From contig NZ_JACHLY010000001.1 in assembly GCF_014204715.1 (NCBI RefSeq), forward strand, positions 2,635,001 through 2,699,000: a DNA stretch of 64,000 nt, written 5' to 3'. The position numbers and the translations under genes were made by a program. This stretch comes from Streptomonospora salina. GTDB taxonomy: Bacteria > Actinomycetota > Actinomycetes > Streptosporangiales > Streptosporangiaceae. Shown one piece after another: positions 27,138 to 35,121 of this stretch. Each line of letters begins with the position of its first letter. The stretch's first letter is position 1. The notes beneath the pieces are model-generated. The model saw only the letters and a list, made by a program, of their open reading frames with translations, was not told where the DNA came from and did not search any database.

Positions 27138-28070
27138 GTGAGCGACGTCCGCAACGTAATCATCATCGGATCGGGTCCCGCGGGCTATACCGCGGCCTTC
27201 TACGCCGCCCGCGCCGACCTCGAACCCATCGTGTTCGAAGGCGCCATCACGGCCGGCGGCGCTCTGATGAACACCACAGACGTCGAAAACTTCCCCGGGT
27301 TCCCGGACGCCGTCATGGGCCCCGAGTTGATGGACAACCTGCGCAAGCAGGCCGAACGCTTCGGCGCGGAGCTCGTCCCCGACGACGTCACCGAGGTCGA
27401 CCTCACCGCCGACCCCAAGGTGGTCAAGGTCGGCGACGACGTCCACTACGCCCGCACGGTGATCATCGCGACGGGCTCCGGCTACCGCACGCTGGACGTC
27501 CCCGGCGAGGAGGAGTTCTCCGGGCGCGGCACGTCCTGGTGCGCCACCTGCGACGGCTTCTTCTTCCGGGACAAGGACATCGCCGTGGTCGGCGGCGGCG
27601 ACACGGCCATGGAGGAAGCGACCTTCCTCACCCGCTTCGCCCGTTCGGTCACCGTCATCCACCGCCGCGAGGAGCTGCGCGCCAGCAAGATCATGCAGGA
27701 GCGCGCCTTCGAGAACGACAAGATCAGTTTCCTGTGGAACAGCGAGGTGACGGAGGTCGTCGGCGAGTCCAAGATGACCGGCGTGCGCGTGCGCAACACC
27801 GTCACCGGCGAGGAGAGCAAGCTCGACCTCAGCGGCCTGTTCATCGCCATCGGGCACGACCCGCGTGTGGAGCTCTTCCAGGGCCAGTTGGACTTCGACT
27901 CCGAGGGCTACCTGGCCGTCGACGCACCGAGCACGCGCACCAAGATCCCCGGCGTGTTCGCCTCCGGCGACGTCGTCGACCACAACTACCGCCAAGCCGT
28001 GACCGCAGCCGGCACCGGTTGCGCCGCCGCTCTGGACGCCGAGCGGTTCCTGGCCGACCAGGGCCGGTGA
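27138..28070 (+). CDS. trxB: thioredoxin-disulphide reductase
   Basis: NADPH-dependent flavoenzyme that reduces thioredoxin; 310 residues from the GTG at 27138, which follows GGAGGGCGACGATC; a longer open frame upstream has no family similarity. The FAD site is [19 protein letters not shown], the redox-active pair is [10 protein letters not shown], the NADPH site is [18 protein letters not shown], and the C-terminal FAD motif is [23 protein letters not shown]. It is 67 bp upstream of trxA and preceded by a SigR-type promoter. Confidence 0.97.
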   Translation: MSDVRNVIIIGSGPAGYTAAFYAARADLEPIVFEGAITAGGALMNTTDVENFPGFPDAVMGPELMDNLRKQAERFGAELVPDDVTEVDLTADPKVVKVGDDVHYARTVIIATGSGYRTLDVPGEEEFSGRGTSWCATCDGFFFRDKDIAVVGGGDTAMEEATFLTRFARSVTVIHRREELRASKIMQERAFENDKISFLWNSEVTEVVGESKMTGVRVRNTVTGEESKLDLSGLFIAIGHDPRVELFQGQLDFDSEGYLAVDAPSTRTKIPGVFASGDVVDHNYRQAVTAAGTGCAAALDAERFLADQGR

Positions 28071-28137
28071 CACCGCGACCGCGTCGCTCTCGACATCCCA
28101 CCACCACGCTGACCGAGCGATTGATGAGGAGTACACC

Positions 28138-28464
28138 ATGGCCGACCTGAAGCAGGTCACCGACAGCAGCTTCGAAAGTGACGTACTCAAGAGCGAGAAG
28201 CCGGTGCTGGTCGACTTCTGGGCCGAATGGTGCGGCCCGTGCCGCCAGGTCGCCCCGATCTTGGAGGAGATCGCCCAGCAGCACGGCGACAAGCTGGAGA
28301 TCGTCAAGCTCAACACCGACGAGAACCCCGAGACCTCCCGGGACGCCGGCGTCATGTCGATCCCGATGATGAACGTCTACCAGAACGGCGAGGTCGTCAA
28401 GCAGATCCACGGCGCCAAGCCCAAGCGCAAGCTGCTGCAGGACCTCGAAGAGTTCATCGGCTGA
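28138..28464 (+). CDS. trxA: thioredoxin
   Basis: Cytoplasmic disulphide reductant, 108 residues. The active site is AEWCGPCRQVAP; the conserved cis-Pro loop is VMSIPMMNVY, and KLEIVKLNTDENPETS is the central strand region. GATGAGGAG lies before the ATG. It is reduced by the TrxB encoded directly upstream and probably co-transcribed from the SigR-type promoter. Two parS sites and a very long hairpin follow it. Confidence 0.97.
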   Translation: MADLKQVTDSSFESDVLKSEKPVLVDFWAEWCGPCRQVAPILEEIAQQHGDKLEIVKLNTDENPETSRDAGVMSIPMMNVYQNGEVVKQIHGAKPKRKLLQDLEEFIG

Positions 28465-28489
28465 CACGGAGTCCACGCAGTCGCCGCGC

Positions 28490-28503
28490 GTTTCACGTGA
28501 AAC
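28490..28503. promoter_or_regulatory. parS site 1 of pair after trxA
   Basis: Perfect GTTTCACGTGAAAC palindrome 26 bp after the trxA stop; a ParB-binding centromere site. Confidence 0.92.
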
Positions 28504-28521
28504 GGCAGTTACTCGCGCACG

Positions 28522-28535
28522 GTTTCACGTGAAAC
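28522..28535. promoter_or_regulatory. parS site 2 of pair after trxA
   Basis: Second perfect GTTTCACGTGAAAC, 32 bp from the first (three helical turns), so two ParB dimers would load on the same face. Confidence 0.92.
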
Positions 28536-28550
28536 GCGTCCCGCGAGCCG

Positions 28551-28625
28551 GACACCACCCCCGCACGCGCAGCAGCGCCCCCGAGCACGGCTCGGGGGCG
28601 CTGCTGCGCGTGCGGGGGTGGTGTC
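28551..28625. terminator. perfect hairpin with 35-bp arms between trxA and parB
   Basis: A perfect inverted repeat with 35-bp arms (28551-28585 and 28591-28625) and the 5-nt loop CACGG. The arms include CACCACCCCCGCACGCGC and its exact complement. It lies in the convergent trxA/parB gap 15 bp after a parS. No U-tract follows on either strand. It is likely a bidirectional terminator, but the length and perfection are unusual and a cruciform is possible. Confidence 0.7.
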
Positions 28626-28791
28626 GCCGCACTCCGCTCACGGCCACGCTTCGTCTCTTCGTCCGCCTAGCGCCACAGCGCTTTGTCGACCCGCCGCATG
28701 CTTCGTCGACCCGGCCGAGACCTCCGCGGCGGCCCGCCGCACCGGTGTACGTCATCCCGCGGACCGGGCGGCGCCCGATCAGCGCGGCGCC

Positions 28792-29730
28792 TCACTCCCG
28801 ATCGGCGGCACCGGGCGCCATGGCCGCGATGATGCGCTCCAAGTCCTCCTTCGTCGCGAATTCCACGACGATCTTGCCCTTGTTGCGCCCCTGGTTGATC
28901 TTGACCCGGGTCTCGAAGGTATCGGACAGGCGCCGCGACAGCTCCTCCATCTCCGGGCTGGGGTCGCTGCTCGCCGGCGACTTCCGGGACGCCGAGCGCT
29001 TCTCGTCGGTCTCGCCGAGCGTGATGATCTCCTCCAGCGCCCGAACCGACAGGCCTTCCTCGACGATCCTGCGAGCGAGGCGGTCCTGGGTGTCGGACTC
29101 CTCCACCGACAGCAGCGCGCGGGCGTGCCCGGCGCTGAGCACGCCGGCCGCGACGCGCCGCTGCACCGACGGCGACAGGTTCAGCAGGCGAAGAGTGTTG
29201 GTGATGTGGGGGCGCGAGCGGCCGATGCGCTTGGCGAGTTCGTCGTGGGTGGCCCCGAAGTCGTCTAGCAGCTGCTGGTAGGCGGCGGCCTCCTCCAGCG
29301 GATTCAGCTGCTGGCGGTGCAGGTTCTCGAGCAGGGCGTCGCGCAGGAGTTCGTCGTCGGTGGTGTCGCGGACGATCGCGGGGATCGTCTCCAACCCGAC
29401 TTCCTTGCTGGCGCGCCACCGGCGCTCGCCCATGATGAGTTCGTAGCGGCCCGAACCGAGTGTTCGGACGACGATCGGCTGCAGCAGCCCGACCTCGGCG
29501 ATGGAGGCGCGCAACTCTTCGAGCGCTTCCTCGTCGAAATGCTGCCGGGGCTGTCTCGGGTTGGGGGTGACCGCGCCTACCTCGATCTCGTCGAGGTAGG
29601 CGCCGCCGACTGCCTCAGGCGCCGGCTGCTCCAGCCCGAACTCGGCCGGAGCGTCCAGGCCCGCTGTCTCGGGCGCTTGCGGTATCAACGCGCCAAGGCC
29701 CTTGCCCAGACCGCGCCGCTGCTGGCTCAC
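28792..29730 (-). CDS. parB: chromosome-partitioning protein ParB
   Basis: CTP-dependent DNA clamp that loads at parS and spreads to segregate origins; 312 residues from GTG at 29730 with GAAGGGAG upstream. Residues 1-12 ([12 protein letters not shown]) are the ParA-stimulating tail. The CTP-binding domain contains [15 protein letters not shown] and [17 protein letters not shown]. The helix-turn-helix is [20 protein letters not shown], and the C-terminal dimerisation domain ends [17 protein letters not shown]. The gene is downstream of parA and is surrounded by at least five nearby parS sites. Confidence 0.97.
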   Translation of the reverse strand: MSQQRRGLGKGLGALIPQAPETAGLDAPAEFGLEQPAPEAVGGAYLDEIEVGAVTPNPRQPRQHFDEEALEELRASIAEVGLLQPIVVRTLGSGRYELIMGERRWRASKEVGLETIPAIVRDTTDDELLRDALLENLHRQQLNPLEEAAAYQQLLDDFGATHDELAKRIGRSRPHITNTLRLLNLSPSVQRRVAAGVLSAGHARALLSVEESDTQDRLARRIVEEGLSVRALEEIITLGETDEKRSASRKSPASSDPSPEMEELSRRLSDTFETRVKINQGRNKGKIVVEFATKEDLERIIAAMAPGAADRE

Positions 29731-29749
29731 CGACGACTCCCTTCACGTC

Positions 29750-30688
29750 TCATGATCGGTTCCCGGCGCCCATCGCCGCCCGGTAGGCGATCTCGCGCGC
29801 CGCCTCCATATAGGCGACCGCACCGGTCGACCCCGAGTCGTAGGTCATGACCGACTGGCCGTAGCTCGGCGCTTCCGAGACGCGGACGCTCCGGGGCACC
29901 AGTGTCTTGAGTACCAGATCTCCGAAGTGTCCGCGTACCTCCTCCGCAACCTGGGACGCCAGTCTCGTCCGGCCGTCGTACATGGTGAGCACGATCGTGG
30001 AGATCTCCATCGCCGGGTTGAGGTGGGACTTCACCAGTTCGACGTTGCGCAGCAGCTGCCCGAGCCCTTCCAGCGCGTAGTACTCGCACTGGATCGGAAT
30101 CAGGATCTCTTCGCAGGCGACCATCGCGTTGACCGTGAGGAGGCCGAGCGAGGGCGGGCAGTCGATGAGGATGTAGTCGAGTTCGCTGCTGTCGTAGGCG
30201 GAGAACGCACGCTTTAGCCGCGATTCACGGGCCACCAGCGAGACCAGTTCGATCTCCGCGCCGGCGAGATCGATCGTAGCGGGGACGCACCAGAGATTCT
30301 CGACGTCGGGTACCGGCTGGGCGAGGTCCCGGATCTGGGCGTCTTCGACCAGGCAGTGGTAGATGGAGCGGGACTCGGCGCTGCGGTCCATGCTCAGCGC
30401 GGTCGACGCGTTGCCCTGGGGATCGAGGTCGACCACGAGCACGCGGTTGCCGTGCATCGCCAGCGACGCCGCGAGATTGACCGCGGTGGTGGTCTTTCCG
30501 ACACCGCCCTTCTGGTTGGCCACGCTGATGACGCGGCACGCGCCCGGACGGGGCCAGGAGTCGTCCCCGTTGCCGCGCACCGACATGGCTACACGAGCGG
30601 CGCGCGCTATGGGCGTATCCAACTCCACCTCGGGTTCCGGCACGGAGATCGCGTCGGCATCCGTTTCATGTGAAACGTCGGTGGCCAT
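29750..30688 (-). CDS. parA: chromosome-partitioning ATPase ParA
   Basis: Deviant Walker ATPase that moves ParB-parS complexes. The core shows VISVANQKGGVGKTTTAVNL (deviant Walker A), VDLDPQGNASTAL and LDYILIDCPPSLGLLTVNA. Start choice: ATG at 30688 (312 residues) follows GGGAGGA at 8 bp and is preferred. A GTG at 30766 would add 26 residues, overlap rsmG by 4 bp and place a further parS inside the gene; its codon use is atypical. Either way one parS lies within the N-terminal codons and is read as Val-Ser-His-Glu-Thr. The operon partner is parB, 19 bp downstream. Confidence 0.95.
   Translation of the reverse strand: MATDVSHETDADAISVPEPEVELDTPIARAARVAMSVRGNGDDSWPRPGACRVISVANQKGGVGKTTTAVNLAASLAMHGNRVLVVDLDPQGNASTALSMDRSAESRSIYHCLVEDAQIRDLAQPVPDVENLWCVPATIDLAGAEIELVSLVARESRLKRAFSAYDSSELDYILIDCPPSLGLLTVNAMVACEEILIPIQCEYYALEGLGQLLRNVELVKSHLNPAMEISTIVLTMYDGRTRLASQVAEEVRGHFGDLVLKTLVPRSVRVSEAPSYGQSVMTYDSGSTGAVAYMEAAREIAYRAAMGAGNRS
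30663..30676. promoter_or_regulatory. parS-like site inside parA
   Basis: GTTTCATGTGAAAC, one base from consensus, within the first codons of parA on the opposite strand. Confidence 0.75.
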
Positions 30689-30710
30689 GTCTCGGTCCTC
30701 CCAGCGAGGC

Positions 30711-30724
30711 GTTTCATGTGAAAC
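30711..30724. promoter_or_regulatory. parS-like site at parA/rsmG junction
   Basis: GTTTCATGTGAAAC, the same one-base variant, 48 bp from the copy inside parA. It lies just upstream of the preferred parA start and inside the longer alternative frame. Confidence 0.75.
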
Positions 30725-30762
30725 ATCGGCGCCGTCGGTCTGGTTCTGGGTCACGAATGACT

Positions 30763-31482
30763 TCACCTCTTCCGTCCGCGCTTCTTCTTCGAGCCACCCG
30801 AGGAGCGGCGGGCCTTGGACGCGCCGGAGTGACCGCTCTCAGAGGTGACCGTCACGCGAACAACCGTGGTAGCGGGTTCGACTTTACCGCGCCCTACCCG
30901 AATCACATCAGCAACGCAGGGGCGTTGTGCCGACAAATCACCGCGCGCCTCTTCCAGTTCACTCTCGGCCTGCTCCCCCTTGAGCGCCAGGAGGAACCCG
31001 CCCTTGCGCAGCAGCGGAAGCGCCCACGCCCCGAGTCGTGCCAGCGGCGCGACGGCGCGGGCCGTTACGACGTCCGCTCGGATCTCCGACCGCATGTCCT
31101 CGGCCCGCCCGCGGCGGACCGCGACATTGGGGAGTTCGAGGTGCTCGATGCACTCCCGCAGGAACACCGTCCGCCGAAGCAGGGGTTCCAGCAGCGTAAC
31201 GGAGAGATCCGGGCGCAGGATGCCCAGGATCACTCCGGGCAGTCCGGCACCCGAGCCGACGTCGACGACCGCGGAGCCCTCGGGGATCAGCTCCTCGATC
31301 ACCGCGCAGTTCATCAGATGCCGTTCCCACAACCGGGGCACCTCGCGCGGACCGATGAGTCCGCGTTCGACGCCCGCGCCCGCGAGCAGGTCGGCGTACC
31401 GGGCCACCAGCGGCAGTGCGTCACCGAACAAGTGCTGCGCCTGCTCGGGCGGGGGCACCTTCCCCTCAGCACCCGAGGTCAT
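30763..31482 (-). CDS. rsmG: 16S rRNA (guanine-N7) methyltransferase RsmG (GidB)
   Basis: SAM-dependent methylation of G527 in 16S rRNA (E. coli numbering); loss gives low-level streptomycin resistance in other bacteria. 239 residues. The SAM site is AVVDVGSGAGLPGVILGILR, followed by VTLLEPLLRRTVFL and the catalytic region VTARAVAPLARLGAWALPLL with GGFLLALKGEQAE. The C-terminal 40 residues are basic and Ser-rich (RSSGGSKKKRGRKR). It is upstream of parA in the usual order rsmG-parA-parB. Confidence 0.96.
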   Translation of the reverse strand: MTSGAEGKVPPPEQAQHLFGDALPLVARYADLLAGAGVERGLIGPREVPRLWERHLMNCAVIEELIPEGSAVVDVGSGAGLPGVILGILRPDLSVTLLEPLLRRTVFLRECIEHLELPNVAVRRGRAEDMRSEIRADVVTARAVAPLARLGAWALPLLRKGGFLLALKGEQAESELEEARGDLSAQRPCVADVIRVGRGKVEPATTVVRVTVTSESGHSGASKARRSSGGSKKKRGRKR

Positions 31483-31565
31483 CAGTCACCACCTTGCGCC
31501 TTTCAGACCGGCCGGCGATGAATCGACAGGTCGACATGGAGAGAAATCCGGGGGTAGATACGAAA

Positions 31566-31597
31566 GCGCCCCCCACGATCCTATGCGTGAGGGGCGC
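31566..31597 (-). terminator. probable terminator of the rpmH-khpB operon
   Basis: GCGCCCC and GGGGCGC arms enclose an 18-nt loop that can partly pair (CAC/GTG). In the minus direction it is followed by TTTCGT. It lies between khpB and rsmG, where an operon boundary is expected. Confidence 0.6.
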
Positions 31598-31612
31598 CTG
31601 CGGGGACGTCGT

Positions 31613-31626
31613 GTTTCACGTGAAAC
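31613..31626. promoter_or_regulatory. parS site between khpB and rsmG
   Basis: Perfect GTTTCACGTGAAAC palindrome in the 232-bp khpB/rsmG gap. Confidence 0.92.
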
Positions 31627-31714
31627 CCGGGTCGGCGGGGTTCCGCGTCCGCCGCCGCGGCCGGATCGCGGGTATTCGCCGTGGAAACCGGGGAGCCGGG
31701 AGGCCGAGCGCGCA

Positions 31715-32260
31715 TCACTCGGCGGGATGGACCACCACGTAGCGGTCGGGCTCTTCGCCCTCGGACTCGCTGCGCAGCCCGGCGGCCGCGACGGCGTCGT
31801 GCACGACCTTGCGCTCGAAGGGGCTCATCGGCTCGAGTTCCTTCATCTTTCCGCTCTTGCTGACCTCCTCGGCGGCGTCGGTTCCCACGCGCGTCAGGGT
31901 GCGCCGCCGGGAGTCGCGGAAGCCGCCGATGTCGAGCATCAACCGGCTGCGGTTGCCGGTGCTGCGGTGCACCGCCAGACGCGTCAGCTCTTGGAGGGCT
32001 TCGAGGACCTCGCCGTTCTCGCCGATGATGTCGTCGAGCGTCGCGCCCACGACCGACACCATCGCCCGATCGCCCTCGACGTCCATGTCGATGTCGCCGT
32101 CGTAGTCGGCGATATCCAGCAGGCCCTCGATGTAGTCGGCGGCGACGTCGCCTTCACGCTCCAGCGCCGCGACATCCACGGCCGTCTCGTCGTCCTTCTC
32201 CGGTGCCTCCGCCACGGCGACGCCGCCGCCGTCCGCCCCGTCCTCGCTACCGTTGCTCAC
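31715..32260 (-). CDS. khpB: Jag/KhpB family RNA-binding protein (KH-R3H)
   Basis: RNA-binding protein encoded with yidC in most Gram-positives; 181 residues from GTG at 32260, placed 10 bp after GGAG; a TTG two codons earlier is too close to that site. An acidic N-terminal tail of about 40 residues is followed by the KH-like domain (ATLDDIIGENGEVLEALQEL, NRSRLMLDIGGFRDSRR) and the R3H domain (SPFERKVVHDAVAAAG) with its Arg and His. It is the last gene of the rpmH-rnpA-yidD-yidC-khpB operon. Confidence 0.92.
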   Translation of the reverse strand: MSNGSEDGADGGGVAVAEAPEKDDETAVDVAALEREGDVAADYIEGLLDIADYDGDIDMDVEGDRAMVSVVGATLDDIIGENGEVLEALQELTRLAVHRSTGNRSRLMLDIGGFRDSRRRTLTRVGTDAAEEVSKSGKMKELEPMSPFERKVVHDAVAAAGLRSESEGEEPDRYVVVHPAE

Positions 32261-32361
32261 AGCCAACCGTCTCCTAACGTCTGAGCGGGGCCCCCGCGGC
32301 GGCGCGCCTCTAGGGCGTTGCGTGCCTGCGCGCCGTGTACGGAGATCACCCGATAGCCCTA

Positions 32362-33297
32362 CTAACCCTTGCGCTGATTGCCGCCGCGCTTGGCCCGCGG
32401 CTGCTTCCTCGGCTGCCTACGCTCGATCTTAGGCTCTTCGACCGGCTCTGGCGCGCTCTCTTTGCGCTTGCCGAGCAGACCCTTGGCGGATCCGTTCGGG
32501 GAGGCCGCCGCGTCTCCGGTGTCGGCCGACGAGGCAGTGGCGGGCTTGCGGTAGATGAAGTGCTGCTGGCCCATGGTCCACAGGTTGTTCGTGACCCAGT
32601 AGATCAGCACACCGACGGGCATCCCCAGACCGAAGAGGCCGAAGGCCGGCGCCAGGTACATCATGATCTTCTGCGACTGCGCCATGGGGTTGTCGGGCAT
32701 CTGCACGGTGCTGCGCCTCATGCTCTGGCGCATCGTCAGGAAGGTCGTCCCGCCCATGATGATGCAGGCCAGCACGATCACCGCTTTGGCGATGAGCGGC
32801 TCGGCGCCGTAGCTCTCCAGCTCCTCGTTGCTCATCAGGAACTGGGCCGCGAGCGGGGCGTGGAAGATCGCCGCGTTCTGCGCGCTCTCGACCAGGCCCG
32901 GGGTGAAGCCGTAGTTGGCGTGCCCCTGGGCGACGTTGCGCAGTACGTTGAACAGTGCGAAGAAGACCGGCATCTGCAGCAGCAGCGGGAGGCAGCCCAT
33001 CAAGGGGTTGGTGCCGCTCTCCTGGTAGAGCTTCATCTGCTCTTGCTGCAGGCGCTGCTTGTCGTTCTTGTAGCGCTCACGGATCTTCGTCAGCTGCGGC
33101 TGCATGTCCTGGATCTTGCGCTGCGTCTGCATCTGCTTGACGAACAGCGGCACCATGATCAGCCGCATCAGAATCGTCAGTGTGACGATGGACAGGCCCC
33201 ACGCCCAGCCGCTGTCGGGGTTGAACCCGACGGTCGCCAGAGCAGAGTGGATGTGGATCAGCACCCAGCCGACGATGTTGTAAAGCCAGTCCAGCAC
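32362..33297 (-). CDS. yidC: membrane protein insertase YidC
   Basis: Inserts and folds inner-membrane proteins alone or with SecYEG; 311 residues from GTG at 33297 after AGAGGGAG. Five membrane segments are seen: the first is LDWLYNIVGWVLIHIHSAL, then LSIVTLTILMRLIMVPLFVK with the conserved Arg of the hydrophilic groove, a charged coiled cytoplasmic loop (QTQRKIQDMQPQLTKIRERY), LMGCLPLLLQMPVFFALFNV, and two C-terminal helices (AVIVLACIIMGGTTFL, GLGMPVGVLIYWVTNNLWT). The Lys/Arg-rich C-tail (RRQPRKQPRAKRGG) may bind ribosomes. Confidence 0.96.
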   Translation of the reverse strand: MLDWLYNIVGWVLIHIHSALATVGFNPDSGWAWGLSIVTLTILMRLIMVPLFVKQMQTQRKIQDMQPQLTKIRERYKNDKQRLQQEQMKLYQESGTNPLMGCLPLLLQMPVFFALFNVLRNVAQGHANYGFTPGLVESAQNAAIFHAPLAAQFLMSNEELESYGAEPLIAKAVIVLACIIMGGTTFLTMRQSMRRSTVQMPDNPMAQSQKIMMYLAPAFGLFGLGMPVGVLIYWVTNNLWTMGQQHFIYRKPATASSADTGDAAASPNGSAKGLLGKRKESAPEPVEEPKIERRQPRKQPRAKRGGNQRKG

Positions 33298-33325
33298 CGG
33301 CCAACTCCCTCTTCCTTCGGTTCGG

Positions 33326-33634
33326 CTACTGCCCCGGTGGTTCCGGCGCGGTGCCCGGTTCGACGATCGGCTCAGCCCCCTGCCCGGCGGCACCGCTGCG
33401 CGGCGGGACGGGATCGAGGCCGCCGGGATGGAATGGCTGGCAGCGGGCGAGCCGGCGCACGGTCAGCCAGAGCCCGCGAGGGGCGCCGTGGACGTGGAGC
33501 GCCTCGATCGCATAGTGGCTGCACGACGGATAGAAGCGGCAGACGGGGGGAAGGAGCTGACTGATGAAGCGCTGGTAGCCGCGGATCGGCAGCACCAGGG
33601 CTCTCGCCGCCCGACTCGGAGTCTCGTCGCTCAT
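33326..33634 (-). CDS. yidD: membrane protein insertion efficiency factor YidD
   Basis: Small amphipathic protein thought to help YidC; 102 residues. The family core is complete: [38 protein letters not shown] and [14 protein letters not shown] with its three conserved Cys. The last 25 residues are a Pro/Glu tail. Its ATG overlaps the rnpA stop (ATGA), and yidC follows after 28 bp. Confidence 0.94.
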   Translation of the reverse strand: MSDETPSRAARALVLPIRGYQRFISQLLPPVCRFYPSCSHYAIEALHVHGAPRGLWLTVRRLARCQPFHPGGLDPVPPRSGAAGQGAEPIVEPGTAPEPPGQ

Positions 33635-34062
33635 GAACCCGCCAGATCCCCGCCGCCGCGCGTCTCCTCCGGTGCGACCGGCCCCTTGCGACGGCGAGTC
33701 GCATTCTTGCGGGGCCGCATCGCCGAAGCGATGGCACCGTCGAGTTGCGCGGCCAGCGTGTCGTATCCCAGGGACGCGGACAGGGGTTTGGCCCGCACTA
33801 CTAGCAGGCTACCCGCAGGCAGGTGCCCGACCCGCGCCCGCATGAGGTGGCGGAGGCGGCGCTGCACCCGCTTCCGGGTCACGGCGTTGCCGACGGGCTT
33901 TCCCACCGCGAAACCGACGCGCGGCTCGGCCGCGGCATCCCGCTCCCGGGCGGGGGGCGCCAGATAGGCGACACTGAGCGCCTCGCGGCCGGCGCGGCGA
34001 CCGGACCGCAGGACGGAGGTGAACTCCGCGCTGCGGCGCATGCGGTTCTGGGGCGACAACAT
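33631..34062 (-). CDS. rnpA: ribonuclease P protein component
   Basis: Protein subunit that helps the RNase P RNA bind pre-tRNA; 143 residues from the ATG at [15 protein letters not shown] start 10 codons upstream is possible but extends past the family N-terminus. The signature [20 protein letters not shown] is intact and followed by the basic [10 protein letters not shown] helix. The C-terminus has an added Arg/Lys-rich stretch. It is downstream of rpmH and overlaps yidD by 4 bp. Confidence 0.95.
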   Translation of the reverse strand: MLSPQNRMRRSAEFTSVLRSGRRAGREALSVAYLAPPARERDAAAEPRVGFAVGKPVGNAVTRKRVQRRLRHLMRARVGHLPAGSLLVVRAKPLSASLGYDTLAAQLDGAIASAMRPRKNATRRRKGPVAPEETRGGGDLAGS

Positions 34063-34152
34063 CGGATCGAATCCTCTGCGGACAGAGCGCACAACGAAGG
34101 CCGGCTGCCGCAGGGACAGCCGGCCCGCAGGTCGATCGGTCGACCGTGGCCG

Positions 34153-34296
34153 TTAGTGGCTCACGGTCAGCCGCGCGCGCCCCTTCTTGCGGCGCGCTGC
34201 GATGACAGCGCGTCCGGCACGGGTCCGCATGCGCAGCCGGAAACCATGAACCTTGGCGCGGCGCCGGTTGTTCGGCTGAAACGTACGCTTGCTCAC
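34153..34296 (-). CDS. rpmH: 50S ribosomal protein L34
   Basis: 47-residue large-subunit protein. It starts with GTG ([19 protein letters not shown]), continues [16 protein letters not shown] and ends [15 protein letters not shown] lies 8 bp before the start. It is the first gene of the operon running away from oriC (rpmH-rnpA-yidD-yidC-khpB), divergent from dnaA. Confidence 0.97.
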   Translation of the reverse strand: MSKRTFQPNNRRRAKVHGFRLRMRTRAGRAVIAARRKKGRARLTVSH

Positions 34297-34609
34297 TGCA
34301 GGCTCCAGGGGCGTGTAATCGAAGTACTACGGCTGCCCCACGGCAGCGGGGCACGGTGTCTGCGCTCTCCGGCGCCGAAGGGCGTTGCGAACGATCCGCA
34401 CGGGGCCCTTCAGCGAGGGCGGGCCGACGGCGCCGCAGGCCGCCGTGACGGTGCGCTGCGGCATCGCCGCAAGCGCAGACCGATGACGGCCCAAGCATAC
34501 CGAACATACGGCCAGGTTCCGTACCGGTCAAATCCACCACCGCGGCCACCAGCGACGATGTGCAGACGACGCCCGCGACGGCAGGTCTCCCGGACGGTTT
34601 TCCCGAGCC

Positions 34610-34968
34610 TGTGGACAACTTCGCACCATGTTCTCCACAGGCTGTGCATCAGCGTCGGGCACCCCTAAGCTGTGGAAAACACGCGGTCGTCGGCCGACTG
34701 TGGCCGCACCCCTCCACGGAGCGCTGTCCACAGCCTGTGCGCATGCATCGCAACCACGATGATCTGCGAATTGTGGATAACTCACCGTCCGCGGACCACG
34801 TCTGGGAAGCTGTGCAAAAGCACGTGGACAACGTGTGGATCACGCCTCGCAGTTGTGGAAACACGTCATGTCGAGGGTGATCTCCCTCCTGCCGCCCCGC
34901 ATTCCTCCGTACACAGGTGATCCACAGAACACCGCAGGTTACCCACAAGACGCCGGGTTGTGGACCGA
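34610..34968. other. oriC lobe 1: DnaA-box cluster between rpmH and dnaA
   Basis: The 817-bp rpmH-dnaA gap carries many DnaA boxes. TGTGGACAA (34610-34618) and TGTGGATAA (34772-34780) are exact. Near matches include TTCTCCACA (34631), CTGTCCACA (34724), CGTGGACAA (34823), TGTGGATCA (34835), TTACCCACA (34939) and TGTGGACCG (34960). The dnaA and rpmH promoters also lie here. It may be part of oriC or an autoregulatory region for dnaA. Confidence 0.75.
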
Positions 34969-35100
34969 CGGCGCGGCCCGGTCCCGCACCCGTACACACA
35001 ACCGCGACAATGGAATGTCGAGCTCCGGAGCCCGGACCGTCGACGACGAACCGAACCTCCCTACGGTGCATCGAGGAGACCAGTGAGAAGGGGACGAACC

Positions 35101-35121
35101 ATGGCAGGTCACCGTGTCTGA
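35101..35121 (+). CDS. possible 6-codon leader peptide overlapping the dnaA start
   Basis: ATG at 35101, 9 bp after AAGGGG, reads MAGHRV and stops with TGA at 35119-35121. The dnaA GTG at 35114 lies inside its last codons in another frame and has almost no ribosome binding site of its own. Ribosomes ending on the leader could restart at dnaA. This is inferred from layout alone. Confidence 0.35.
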   Translation: MAGHRV

